A DNA stretch of 25,199 bases from Bacteroidales bacterium UBA6340. GTDB taxonomy: Bacteria > Bacteroidota > Bacteroidia > Bacteroidales > Paludibacteraceae. This document shows, in pieces, positions 7,146-14,178 of the stretch. Position 1 is the first letter of the stretch; each line of letters opens with the position of its first letter. Location: positions 1-25,199 of the forward strand of contig DJSG01000075.1 of NCBI GenBank assembly GCA_002440265.1. The letters run 5' to 3'. The notes under the pieces are model-generated. The model did no database searches and had not been told where the DNA came from. It saw only the letters and a list, made by a program, of their open reading frames with translations. The position numbers and the translations under genes are program-made.

Positions 7146-7549
7146 TTCTTGGTTGCAATCACTATTTTCATCTTGTGCTGGTTGGCGATGTCAAGCACAT
7201 TCACCACATCGCGATAGGGTATGTCCCGGTCGGCATGCAGGGCAATGCACATGGTGCTGTCCTGCTGCTGAATGGTTGTCAGGTATGCTTCGAGGTTCTC
7301 GGGGTCGATAGCCATCGGTTTCTGTCTGCCGAGTGCGACATAGTAGTTGCCGAGATTGTCGATGCTCACCTTTGCCACCACCTGTTTGGTGGAGGTCTTC
7401 GCCCGTGCCTGTGGCAGGTTGATCTTGATATCGTTGGGCGACGACATCGTGCTGACCATCACAAAGAAGAGCAGCAACAGGAAGATGAGGTCGGTCATAG
7501 ACGACATCGCAAAGGTGGCTTCCACTCTGTTTCTACGTTTCAGTGCCAT
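7142..7549 (-). CDS. exbD: ExbD/TolR biopolymer transport protein
   Basis: A 135-residue inner-membrane protein. The N-terminus KRRNRVEATFAMSSMTDLIF leads into a single membrane helix (about 18-36) carrying the conserved protonatable Asp (Asp20, in MTDLIFLLLLFF), which couples proton flow to motion of the complex. The rest is a periplasmic ExbD domain (INLPQARAKTSTKQVVAKVS ... ALHADRDIPYRDVVNVLDIA). It starts 10 bp behind exbB and its stop overlaps the tonB start. Only one ExbD is present here, whereas some Bacteroidota clusters carry two. Confidence 0.95.
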   Translation of the reverse strand: MALKRRNRVEATFAMSSMTDLIFLLLLFFVMVSTMSSPNDIKINLPQARAKTSTKQVVAKVSIDNLGNYYVALGRQKPMAIDPENLEAYLTTIQQQDSTMCIALHADRDIPYRDVVNVLDIANQHKMKIVIATKK

Positions 7550-7559
7550 AGCCCTTGAC

Positions 7560-8243
7560 TTATACAGGTTCGTTCAACAGGTCCATAAACTCCATAGTGC
7601 GCGACTCCAACTGGCGTACTATGCGGTCGATGCGCGACACCAACAGGTTGTATGCAAACATTGCCAGGATACCTACTATCAGACCTCCCACGGTGGTGAC
7701 CATGGCTTGGTACATACCCGACGACAACGTGGATATTTCTATCACGCCGCTTGCGTCCTGTGCCATGTTGAAGAAGGTCTGCACCATACCGAGTACCGTG
7801 CCAAGGAAGCCCAACATGGGGGCTCCGGCAGCGATAGTAGCCATGAGTACAAGTCCTTTCTCCAACTTGCTGACCTCCAAGTTGCCCACGTTCTCTATTG
7901 CCACCTGCACGTCCTGCATAGGGCGTCCGATACGTGTTACGCCTTTCTCTATCATGCGTGCTGAGGGAGTGTCCTCCTTTTGGCAGAGTTTGATAGCCGA
8001 TTCTATCTTGCCTTCCTTGATATAGTCACGTATGCGGTTCATGAAGGTCTTGTCCTCTTTGGTGGCATTGTGCAGCACTACCAGCCGTTCGATAAACAGG
8101 TAGATGGCACCTGCCAGCATAAGTGCCAGCACAATCATTATCCACCCGCCGTAGGTAGCCATCGTCAGCCAGTTGATGGACTCTTGTGCGGGCTGTTCCA
8201 TCATTTCGGCAGCCACTGCCATTGTATCAATTTGAAAGAGCAT
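7560..8243 (-). CDS. exbB: ExbB/TolQ/MotA family proton channel protein
   Basis: A 227-residue inner-membrane protein with the three helices of the family: about 30-51 (TYGGWIMIVLALMLAGAIYL), 130-155 and 178-202. The conserved LLxxGAPMLGFLGTVLGM-type segment appears as IAAGAPMLGFLGTVLGMVQT, and TTVGGLIVGILAMFAYN is in helix 3. Together with ExbD it forms the proton-driven motor for TonB. The ATG at 8243 overlaps the end of pdxJ by 17 bp; an alternative ATG at 8222 lies 5 bp behind the pdxJ stop. I prefer 8243 because a short Leu-Leu/Phe-Gln-Ile N-terminus is common in relatives, but this is not decisive. Confidence 0.95.
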   Translation of the reverse strand: MLFQIDTMAVAAEMMEQPAQESINWLTMATYGGWIMIVLALMLAGAIYLFIERLVVLHNATKEDKTFMNRIRDYIKEGKIESAIKLCQKEDTPSARMIEKGVTRIGRPMQDVQVAIENVGNLEVSKLEKGLVLMATIAAGAPMLGFLGTVLGMVQTFFNMAQDASGVIEISTLSSGMYQAMVTTVGGLIVGILAMFAYNLLVSRIDRIVRQLESRTMEFMDLLNEPV

Positions 8244-8943
8244 ATCTATATTGTTTTATGGTTTCTTCTATTCCTAAATAGAGCGCGTCGCTTATGAGCG
8301 CGTGCCCGATACTCACCTCGTCTGTCCACGGGAACGCCTGCACGAAAGCGCGCAGGTTGCGGAGGTTGAGGTCGTGCCCCGCGTTCATGCCCAGCCCCAG
8401 TTCGTGCGCCTTTTCGGCAGCAGGGCGGTACATTGCGATAGCCGCTTCGGGGTCGGTGTCATACAACTCGGCATAGGGTCCGGTGTAGAGTTCCACACGG
8501 TCGGCACCCGCCTTCTTGGCGTACTCCACCATCTCGGGGTCGGGATCCACGAAGACCGAGACACGTATGCCCGCCGTCTGCAGGCGGCGGATGATAGTTG
8601 TCAGTTTGCCAAGGTGCGTGCGCGTGTCCCAACCGTGATTGCTCGTCAGTTGGTCCACTGCGTCGGGCACAAGGGTAGCCTGCGTGGGGCGCACCTCTGT
8701 CACGAGGTCCATGAAAGCAGGTTCGGGGTTGCCCTCGATATTGAACTCGGTGGTTACCAACTCTTTGAGCGCGTACACATCGGTTCGGCGTATATGCCGT
8801 TCATCGGGACGCGGGTGCACAGTGATGCCCTGTGCGCCAAACCGCTCACAATCTACGGCGAACTTCTCCACATCGGGCAAGTTGCCCCCGCGTGCGTTAC
8901 GCAGCGTCGCCACCTTATTTATATTTACACTCAGTTTGGTCAT
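8227..8943 (-). CDS. pdxJ: Pyridoxine 5'-phosphate synthase
   Basis: A 238-residue cytoplasmic enzyme that condenses 3-amino-2-oxopropyl phosphate with 1-deoxy-D-xylulose 5-phosphate to pyridoxine 5'-phosphate, in vitamin B6 synthesis. Family motifs are intact: LSVNINKVATLRNARGG at the N-terminus, the phosphate/active-site stretch GITVHPRPDERHI, FNIEGNP, LVPD, VFVDPDP, ELYTGPYA, MNAGHDLNLRN and the C-terminal VSIGHALISDALYLG. It is the first gene of the operon with exbB, exbD and tonB, an arrangement seen in other Bacteroidales. A promoter-like motif lies about 90 bp upstream. Confidence 0.97.
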   Translation of the reverse strand: MTKLSVNINKVATLRNARGGNLPDVEKFAVDCERFGAQGITVHPRPDERHIRRTDVYALKELVTTEFNIEGNPEPAFMDLVTEVRPTQATLVPDAVDQLTSNHGWDTRTHLGKLTTIIRRLQTAGIRVSVFVDPDPEMVEYAKKAGADRVELYTGPYAELYDTDPEAAIAMYRPAAEKAHELGLGMNAGHDLNLRNLRAFVQAFPWTDEVSIGHALISDALYLGIEETIKQYRYALSN

Positions 8944-9033
8944 TGTTTCTGCTTGTTTCCAAGTTGTTTCCAGTATTCGTTTTATTTAAGGTTCCGCTAT
9001 TTTAATTCCCATTATCTCTACCCATATCCGCCG

Positions 9034-9065
9034 CAAAGGTACGACTTTTTTCCCGTTTATACAAC
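9034..9065 (-). promoter_or_regulatory. Probable promoter of the pdxJ-exbB-exbD-tonB operon
   Basis: Minus-strand TACCTTTG (9041-9034) fits the -7 box; 20 bp further upstream is GTTG (9065-9062), a 3/4 match to the -33 TTTG. The leader to the pdxJ ATG would be about 85 nt. Confidence 0.55.
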
Positions 9066-9113
9066 CTCATGCGCCATTTTTTTGGCAGACCTCCCCTACC
9101 CCTCCTTCCTGAA

Positions 9114-9207
9114 GACTCCCCCACCCCCCTCAGAGGAAAGAGGAACGACTCCCCCAACCCCCTCAAAGGAAAGAGGAGCGACTCCCCCAACCCCCTCAAA
9201 GAGGGGG
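9114..9207 (+). repeat. C-rich tandem repeat, 33-bp unit, about 2.7 copies
   Basis: Units begin GACTCCCCCAACCCCCTCA and continue with AGGAAAGAGGAGC (9114-9146, 9147-9179, and a partial unit from 9180). The strands are strongly skewed, C-rich on plus. The partial unit ends in a small perfect hairpin, CCCCCTC-AAA-GAGGGGG (about 9191-9207). No gene product is likely. Confidence 0.7.
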
Positions 9208-9248
9208 CTCAATAAAATGCCAACTAATGTATAAAAACGTCCAACATT

Positions 9249-9292
9249 CTCTCGGTAATCACATACTAATCACATACTAATGACATACTCTT
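9249..9292 (+). repeat. Tandem repeat with 11-bp period, four units
   Basis: Four successive 11-mers: CTCTCGGTAAT, CACATACTAAT, CACATACTAAT, GACATACTCTT. The two central ones are identical. The first is almost the same as units in the repeat at 13979-14011 (ATTCTCTCGGTAAT here against ATTCTCTCGGCAAT there). Confidence 0.65.
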
Positions 9293-9320
9293 AACCCGAT
9301 GGGATATCGGGTTAAGAGTA
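9286..9320. terminator. Perfect 15-bp hairpin in the pdxJ/WG-gene spacer
   Basis: Arms TACTCTTAACCCGAT (9286-9300) and ATCGGGTTAAGAGTA (9306-9320) with a 5-base loop. It lies between divergent transcripts and has no U-tract, so it may be a protein-binding or folded DNA/RNA site rather than a terminator. I assign the terminator class only loosely. Confidence 0.35.
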
Positions 9321-9338
9321 GTAATAGTTAATAATTAA
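9320..9338 (+). repeat. AT-rich dispersed intergenic motif, copy 3
   Basis: AGTAATAGTTAATAATTAA, identical over 19 bp to the copy at 678-696, directly abutting the 15-bp hairpin and followed by another TAGTTAAT. Confidence 0.6.
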
Positions 9339-9414
9339 TAGTTAATATGCAGGGATGAATAAAGATTATGCCGCTTGGCAAGCGACATACAAAGGCACAA
9401 ATAATATGCCATTT

Positions 9415-9546
9415 GGGTACAGTGACCATTTAGACAGGGTACAGTGCCCATTCAGACAGGGGATAGTACTCATTTAGACAGGGGACAGTGTCCATTCAGA
9501 CAGGGTATGGTGCCCATTCAGACCGAGTATAGTGTCCACTATGAAA
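9415..9546 (+). repeat. Array of six 22-bp direct repeats
   Basis: Six contiguous units of exactly 22 bp, consensus GGGnACAGTGnCCATTyAGACA: 9415-9436, 9437-9458, 9459-9480, 9481-9502, 9503-9524, and a degenerate last one 9525-9546. Within a unit the centre tends to a dyad (GGACA-G-TGTCC is perfect in unit 4). The array ends 42 bp in front of the -33 box of the next promoter. A 22-bp spacing is close to two helical turns, so any bound protein would lie on one face of the DNA. The unit length is not a multiple of three, so it is not coding. Confidence 0.85.
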
Positions 9547-9588
9547 CGCCTTTTTGGTGCGGTTGTACGGAAAAAGATATTGATATTA

Positions 9589-9620
9589 TTTGCGTATATA
9601 AAACAAATAGTGTATCTTTG
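9589..9620 (+). promoter_or_regulatory. Promoter of the WG-repeat lipoprotein gene
   Basis: A full match to the Bacteroidota consensus: TTTG (9589-9592), 20 bp, TATCTTTG (9613-9620). Transcription should begin near 9626, giving a leader of about 40 nt before the ATG at 9665. Confidence 0.8.
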
Positions 9621-9664
9621 CGGTTGAATGTAACATATATTATTAACCATACTATCCGTAGAAT

Positions 9665-10960
9665 ATGAAACGTTATCTCCCTACCCTGCTGCTGTGCGGT
9701 ATGCTGGCAGCGGTATGCACAAGTTGCGAGGAAATCAATCACACCGACCCTGACCATGACACCACCAAGTTATGGCCCGCCTACGACAATGCCACCGAGA
9801 AATGGGGGTATATCAACGAGAAAGGCAAGATGGCGATTGCGGCTCAGTACGATGTAGTTCACGGGTTCTCGTGCGGGTATGCGTGTGTCCACAAAGACGG
9901 ACAGATACACTACATTGACCCATGCGGGGCTATACAAGCCAGTACGGAAGGAAATGAAGATTTCTATTATTTTTACAACCCCGGTTATGATTTCCACTAC
10001 GACTACGTGGTCGTGAAGAAAGACGACAAGTACGGTCTGATGAACAAGAAATTCGAGTATGTGGTGCAACCTTCCTATCTCGAAGTTGGCAATATGAGCA
10101 GCAGCGGTCTCGCCGTTGTCAGAGACTCATGGGAGGAGGCCGGCTATAGCACTACTGCGAGCGGCTATATCAACACGAAAGGTGAGATTGCGATTCCCTG
10201 CCAATATGACAATGCACAACCGTTTGTGGACGGTTATGCGATTGTGATGGATGCTAACACGTATGATTGCGGCGTTATCAATGCTTCGGGGGAGTATGTT
10301 ATCAAACGTGGTGAGTATTACCTGTTTTATGTGGGTGGAGATATGTTTGCTTTTCAGAGAAACAACAGTTATGGGTGCGGGTTGCTGAACAGCAAAGGTG
10401 AGATACTGTGCGAGCCAGTCAAAAACGTAGAATATGAGCCGGCAGTGGACAATGAACTGATAGGAGTTTCCAATACTCAAGAGAAATTCGGGTATATGGA
10501 TTTCGGGCGCAATATGAAGATTGACTATCAGTTTGACTATGTGATGCCGTTCTATGAGGGGTATGCGTTTGTGGAAGTGGAAGAGGGCGATGAGGATATT
10601 GTGAAGGTGATAGATACAAAGGGGAAGGTGGTGTACACGCTGCCCTTGTGGAGCGAACCCGAGACGGGTTTCCATAACGGATTGGCATTGATTGAAGTTG
10701 AGACGGAAAATGATAACCGGATGCGGTATATTACACCCAAGGGGGAAACCGTTTACGAATGGATAGAACCGGAACCTGTTCTTCCTTGTTCGCCAGTCCG
10801 CAAGTTGTCGGAGCGTTACACAATGGCAGGGAATGAGCAGACTTTGCACACTTCAGAGGCGGACAGAGTGAACAGTATTGATGAGTTTACCGCTCAAACC
10901 AAGCATTTTTCTTCGGCACGGCATGAGCGGCGTCACAAGCACGCTTGCGACCCGTATTAG
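9665..10960 (+). CDS. WG-repeat lipoprotein
   Basis: A 431-residue secreted lipoprotein. The signal peptide MKRYLPTLLLCGMLAAVCTS ends at the lipobox Cys21 (CTSC), followed by acidic residues. The body consists of degenerate WG repeats, e.g. KWGYINEKGKMAIAAQYDVV (46-65), KYGLMNKKFEYVVQPSY (122-138), SGYINTKGEIAIPCQYDNAQ (166-185), YGCGLLNSKGEILCEP and FGYMDFGRNM; each is a short beta unit with an aromatic-Gly pair and a KGK/KGE turn. WG-repeat proteins are common in Bacteroidota but their function is unknown; ligand binding at the cell surface is a guess. After about residue 375 the repeat pattern stops and the tail (SPVRKLSERY ... HERRHKHACDPY) is basic and of different composition. It has its own promoter and an array of 22-bp repeats in front. 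Confidence 0.88.
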   Translation: MKRYLPTLLLCGMLAAVCTSCEEINHTDPDHDTTKLWPAYDNATEKWGYINEKGKMAIAAQYDVVHGFSCGYACVHKDGQIHYIDPCGAIQASTEGNEDFYYFYNPGYDFHYDYVVVKKDDKYGLMNKKFEYVVQPSYLEVGNMSSSGLAVVRDSWEEAGYSTTASGYINTKGEIAIPCQYDNAQPFVDGYAIVMDANTYDCGVINASGEYVIKRGEYYLFYVGGDMFAFQRNNSYGCGLLNSKGEILCEPVKNVEYEPAVDNELIGVSNTQEKFGYMDFGRNMKIDYQFDYVMPFYEGYAFVEVEEGDEDIVKVIDTKGKVVYTLPLWSEPETGFHNGLALIEVETENDNRMRYITPKGETVYEWIEPEPVLPCSPVRKLSERYTMAGNEQTLHTSEADRVNSIDEFTAQTKHFSSARHERRHKHACDPY

Positions 10961-10974
10961 AAAAGGGTATTCGA

Positions 10975-11006
10975 TTTGCATATTTACAGGAAAAGCAGTA
11001 TCTTTG
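10975..11006 (+). promoter_or_regulatory. Promoter of lptD
   Basis: TTTG (10975-10978), 20 bp, TATCTTTG (10999-11006): the same -7 box and the same spacing as the promoter of the preceding gene. The leader to the ATG at 11054 would be about 42 nt. It starts 15 bp after the upstream stop codon. Confidence 0.8.
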
Positions 11007-11053
11007 CAGGCTTGATGTGCTCTTTATGACAAAGCGGCATTGCGGGCAATCGC

Positions 11054-13894
11054 ATGAGTAAACAGCGGATAATATGCTACATATTCGGAGCCTTGCTATG
11101 GTCGGTGACGCCGGTCATGGGGCAGAGTGTATCCGATTCGCTGACTACTATGCCGCCAATAACACAGCCCGACAGCCTACCAAAGCAAGAGAGAGAGAAT
11201 GCAGCGTTAGCGGACAGCCTTATGACACAGGCGTTGGGAGTGGCGGACAACACACTTGTCAGACAGGACAGTGTACCCCCGAAAAAACAGGCAATAGACG
11301 CCCCCGTGGAGTACACATCCAAGGACTCGCTGGTGATGATGGGCAACGGTGTGGCACATATCTACGGCAGCGGCGACGTGAAGTACAAGACCATGCAACT
11401 GACCGCCGACTATATCCGCGTGCAGATGGACAGCAGCACCATGTTCGCACAGGGACGGCTGGACACGATAGAGAACGAGTGGGTGGGCAAACCCGTGTTC
11501 AAAGACGGCAAAGACAGTTACGAGGCCAACGAACTGACCTACAACCTCAAGACGCAGAAAGGCTTTATCCGCCATGTGGTGACCGAGCAGGGCGAGGGAT
11601 ACGTGGTGGCAGAGCGCACCAAGAAGACGGAAGACGATGTGATGATGATGGCGGGCGGACACTACACCACCTGCGACAACCACGAGCACCCGCACTTCGG
11701 ACTCCGTATGACCAAAGCCAAAGTGAAGCCCGGCAGTTACATCGCCACCGGTCCGGCGTACTTGGAAGTGGGCGGAGTGCCGTTGCCATTGGCGATACCA
11801 TTCGGGTTCTTTCCATTCAACCAGACCTACTCCAGCGGATTGATAATGCCGAACTTCGGCGATGACTACACACGGGGACTGTATCTGTCGGGCTTGGGAT
11901 ACTACTTTGCCATCAACGACTATATGGACCTTGAGTTGAAGGGCGACATCTACACCCGCGGCACATGGGCGGTGTCGGCGGCTACACGCTACCTCAAACG
12001 CTACAAGTTCCGTGGCAATCTGAGCGTGAACTACCGCTGGGACGTGACGGGCGAAAAGGATATGCCCGACTACAACGTGGCGAAAAACCTGAGCGTGCAA
12101 TGGACGCATACGCAGGACGCCAAGGCGAATCCGTACAACAACTTCTCGGCGAGCGTGAACTTCAAGACCAGCGGCTACAACCGGAGCAACATCAACAGTT
12201 ACTACAACGTGGCGGCAAACTCCGAGAACACGACGTCGTCTTCTATTTCCTACACGCAGCGGTTCCCCGAAAGTCCGTGGAACATCAACATGAGCATGAG
12301 CCTCAGCCAGCGTACCAAGGACTCGACTATCTCGTTCAGTGCGCCGAATTTGACAGTGAGTATGAGCCGAATCTACCCGTTCAAGCGCAAGAACCCCGTG
12401 GGCAAAGAGAAGTGGTACGAGAAAATCAGCCTGCAATACAACGGGTCGTTCTCCAACTCGCTGACCTGCAAAGAGGACTATTTCTTCCACTCGGATTACA
12501 TCCGCGACTGGGACTACAGGCTCAAGCACACGCTGAGCAGTTCGGCTTCGTTTATGGCGTTCAAGTACCTGAGTATCACACCCTCTATCGGTTTCAACGA
12601 CCGTATGTTCTTCAACCGCGTGGACCAGACATGGAATGAGGCGGAGAACAGGCTGCAATGCGACACCACACTGGGTTTCTACAACGTGTATGACTTCAAC
12701 GCGAGCATCAGTTTCTCCACCAAACTGTACGGATTCTATATCCCCTACCGCAAGTGGTTCGGGGACAAGGTGGACAGATTCCGCCACGTGTTCACGCCCA
12801 ATATCAGTTTCAGTTACCACCCCGACTTCGGCAAGTCGTTCTGGGCATCGCGCTATGGCGGGTTCTACGGCAGTTACGACCAACTGATTACTACCACCGA
12901 TGCCGACGGCAACGTGGTGCCTAAGTTGGACGATGCGGGGCAACGGATATACGAGACCAAGCAGTACTGCCGCTTCAAAGAGGGACCCGGGCAGGGAGCA
13001 GCCGCCACATTGTCGTTCTCACTCGGTAACAACCTCGAGATGAAACTGCGCAACGACCGCGACACCACAGGCAAAGAGCCGTACAAGGTGATTAGTCTGA
13101 TTGATAATTTCAGTATCGGTGGCGGGTACAACTTCATTGCCGACAGTATGAACTGGAGCAATTTCTCGGTCAATCTGCGTATCAAGGTACCCAAGGTGAA
13201 CTACACCATCAACCTCAGCGGGCAGTTCGACCCGTATATGTACACCACCACGGCAAGCGGCAGCCATGTGCGGTGCAACGAACTGTACTGGAACCACGGA
13301 CGCTTCCCGCACTTCCTCGGTACGAGCACCAGTTTCAGTTATACGTTTAACAACCAAGTGGTCAAGGGGTGGTTCAACAAGAAAGACAAAGGTCAATCCG
13401 ATGCCTCCACAGAGACTCCCGAAAACCCAAACGGTGAAAGTATGGAGTCCACCGAAGACACCAACGCCAACCGGAAGAAAGACGACAAGCAGCAGTCTGC
13501 CACCGACGACGGCTATGTGTTTGCGGAGATACCGTGGTCATTGGGCGTGAGTTACAATATCCGTTATGGTGCGGGCAGCGAATGGGACGAGAAGCGCAAC
13601 TATTATAAGATGGAGTTGCGGCACAACCTCTCGTTCTCGGCATCGTTGGGATTAGGCAAAGGGTGGAAAGCAAGCACCACGCTCAGTTACGACATCAATG
13701 CCAAGAAACTGGCATACTCCAGCATCAACGTAACGCGCGACCTGCACTGCTGGTCGATGAGTGCGTCATTTGTGCCCTTCGGACCCTACAAGAGTTATAC
13801 GTTCCATATCGGCGTGAACGCCAGCATGCTTGCCGACCTCAAGTACGACAAGAGCAGTGCCGAGAGTACAGGGAAGAAGGTGAACTGGTGGTAA
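11054..13894 (+). CDS. lptD: LPS assembly outer-membrane protein LptD (OstA-like)
   Basis: A 946-residue outer-membrane protein that inserts lipopolysaccharide into the outer leaflet. The signal peptide is residues 1-23 (MSKQRIICYIFGALLWSVTP ...). After a low-complexity linker comes an OstA/LptA-like beta-jellyroll (about 80-240; KDSLVMMGNGVAHIYGSGDV, KYKTMQLTADYIRVQMDSST, DSYEANELTYNLKTQKGFIR). The barrel begins around VPLPLAIPFGFFPFNQ, a stretch well conserved in Bacteroidota LptD, followed by SSGLIMPNFGDDYTRGLYLS. The C-terminal half is many amphipathic strands rich in aromatic residues. A charged insert (KKDKGQSDASTETPENPNGE and following, about residues 775-815) is a likely surface or periplasmic loop. 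LptE is not in the window. Confidence 0.9.
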   Translation: MSKQRIICYIFGALLWSVTPVMGQSVSDSLTTMPPITQPDSLPKQERENAALADSLMTQALGVADNTLVRQDSVPPKKQAIDAPVEYTSKDSLVMMGNGVAHIYGSGDVKYKTMQLTADYIRVQMDSSTMFAQGRLDTIENEWVGKPVFKDGKDSYEANELTYNLKTQKGFIRHVVTEQGEGYVVAERTKKTEDDVMMMAGGHYTTCDNHEHPHFGLRMTKAKVKPGSYIATGPAYLEVGGVPLPLAIPFGFFPFNQTYSSGLIMPNFGDDYTRGLYLSGLGYYFAINDYMDLELKGDIYTRGTWAVSAATRYLKRYKFRGNLSVNYRWDVTGEKDMPDYNVAKNLSVQWTHTQDAKANPYNNFSASVNFKTSGYNRSNINSYYNVAANSENTTSSSISYTQRFPESPWNINMSMSLSQRTKDSTISFSAPNLTVSMSRIYPFKRKNPVGKEKWYEKISLQYNGSFSNSLTCKEDYFFHSDYIRDWDYRLKHTLSSSASFMAFKYLSITPSIGFNDRMFFNRVDQTWNEAENRLQCDTTLGFYNVYDFNASISFSTKLYGFYIPYRKWFGDKVDRFRHVFTPNISFSYHPDFGKSFWASRYGGFYGSYDQLITTTDADGNVVPKLDDAGQRIYETKQYCRFKEGPGQGAAATLSFSLGNNLEMKLRNDRDTTGKEPYKVISLIDNFSIGGGYNFIADSMNWSNFSVNLRIKVPKVNYTINLSGQFDPYMYTTTASGSHVRCNELYWNHGRFPHFLGTSTSFSYTFNNQVVKGWFNKKDKGQSDASTETPENPNGESMESTEDTNANRKKDDKQQSATDDGYVFAEIPWSLGVSYNIRYGAGSEWDEKRNYYKMELRHNLSFSASLGLGKGWKASTTLSYDINAKKLAYSSINVTRDLHCWSMSASFVPFGPYKSYTFHIGVNASMLADLKYDKSSAESTGKKVNWW

Positions 13895-13978
13895 CGGGTG
13901 CGGCAGCATTGCATCGTCCATATTGGATTATGCAAATTTAACAATTGCGGATTTCGATTGCTGTAAATACCCGCGATA

Positions 13979-14011
13979 GTCTCGGAGTTCTCTCGGTATT
14001 CTCTCGGCAAT
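13979..14011 (+). repeat. Tandem repeat with 11-bp period, three units
   Basis: GTCTCGGAGTT, CTCTCGGTATT, CTCTCGGCAAT, followed after a 10-bp step by another TCGGC. It lies 84 bp behind the lptD stop and shares its sequence with the first unit of the 9249-9292 repeat. Confidence 0.6.
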
Positions 14012-14079
14012 AGTCGGCACTTACAATAATTTATATTTACTATATCTCCGGCAGGTTGTCTGAGGATGTAGTATATTTT

Positions 14080-14100
14080 GACGACGCGAGCCGCGTCGTC
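14080..14100 (-). repeat. 21-bp palindrome, copy 2 of the dispersed GACGACGCG element
   Basis: Identical over all 21 bases to copy 1 (arms GACGACGCG and CGCGTCGTC). It lies 26 bp beyond the terminator hairpin when read out of the OB-repeat gene at 14179. Confidence 0.85.
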
Positions 14101-14126
14101 CCCCAAGTTATAATAGTCTTCATAAC

Positions 14127-14155
14127 AAACAGGCTGCCCGACGGGCAGCCTGTTT
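14127..14155. terminator. Bidirectional terminator between lptD and the OB-repeat gene
   Basis: A perfect 13-bp stem, AAACAGGCTGCCC (14127-14139) and GGGCAGCCTGTTT (14143-14155), with the 3-base loop GAC. T-rich sequence follows on the plus strand (TTTTGTTTG) and TTTG on the minus strand. It sits between the stops of two convergent genes. Confidence 0.9.
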
Positions 14156-14178
14156 TGTTTGTATGGTTGTAGTATGAT

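Larger units (their letters stand above)
8944..9664. other. Long gene-free region between pdxJ and the WG-repeat gene
   Basis: This 721-bp divergent intergenic stretch contains, in order, the pdxJ promoter, C-rich 33-bp repeats, 11-bp repeats, a perfect hairpin, one AT-rich motif, six 22-bp repeats and the promoter of the plus-strand gene. The open frames that cross it are made of repeat translation and carry no protein family signal. Confidence 0.7.

Noticed and set aside
8302..9234. Plus-strand open frame across pdxJ into the C-rich repeats
   Set aside because: Mostly antisense to pdxJ; its end is translation of the 33-bp repeats, which are in frame by chance (33 = 11 codons).
9415..9546. 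CRISPR-like array
   Set aside because: The 22-bp units are contiguous with no spacers, units diverge, and no cas gene is in the window.
11207..12943. Long antisense open frame across lptD
   Set aside because: Open only because of codon bias on the other strand; composition rich in Val/His/Arg with no domain, while the plus strand encodes a clear LptD.
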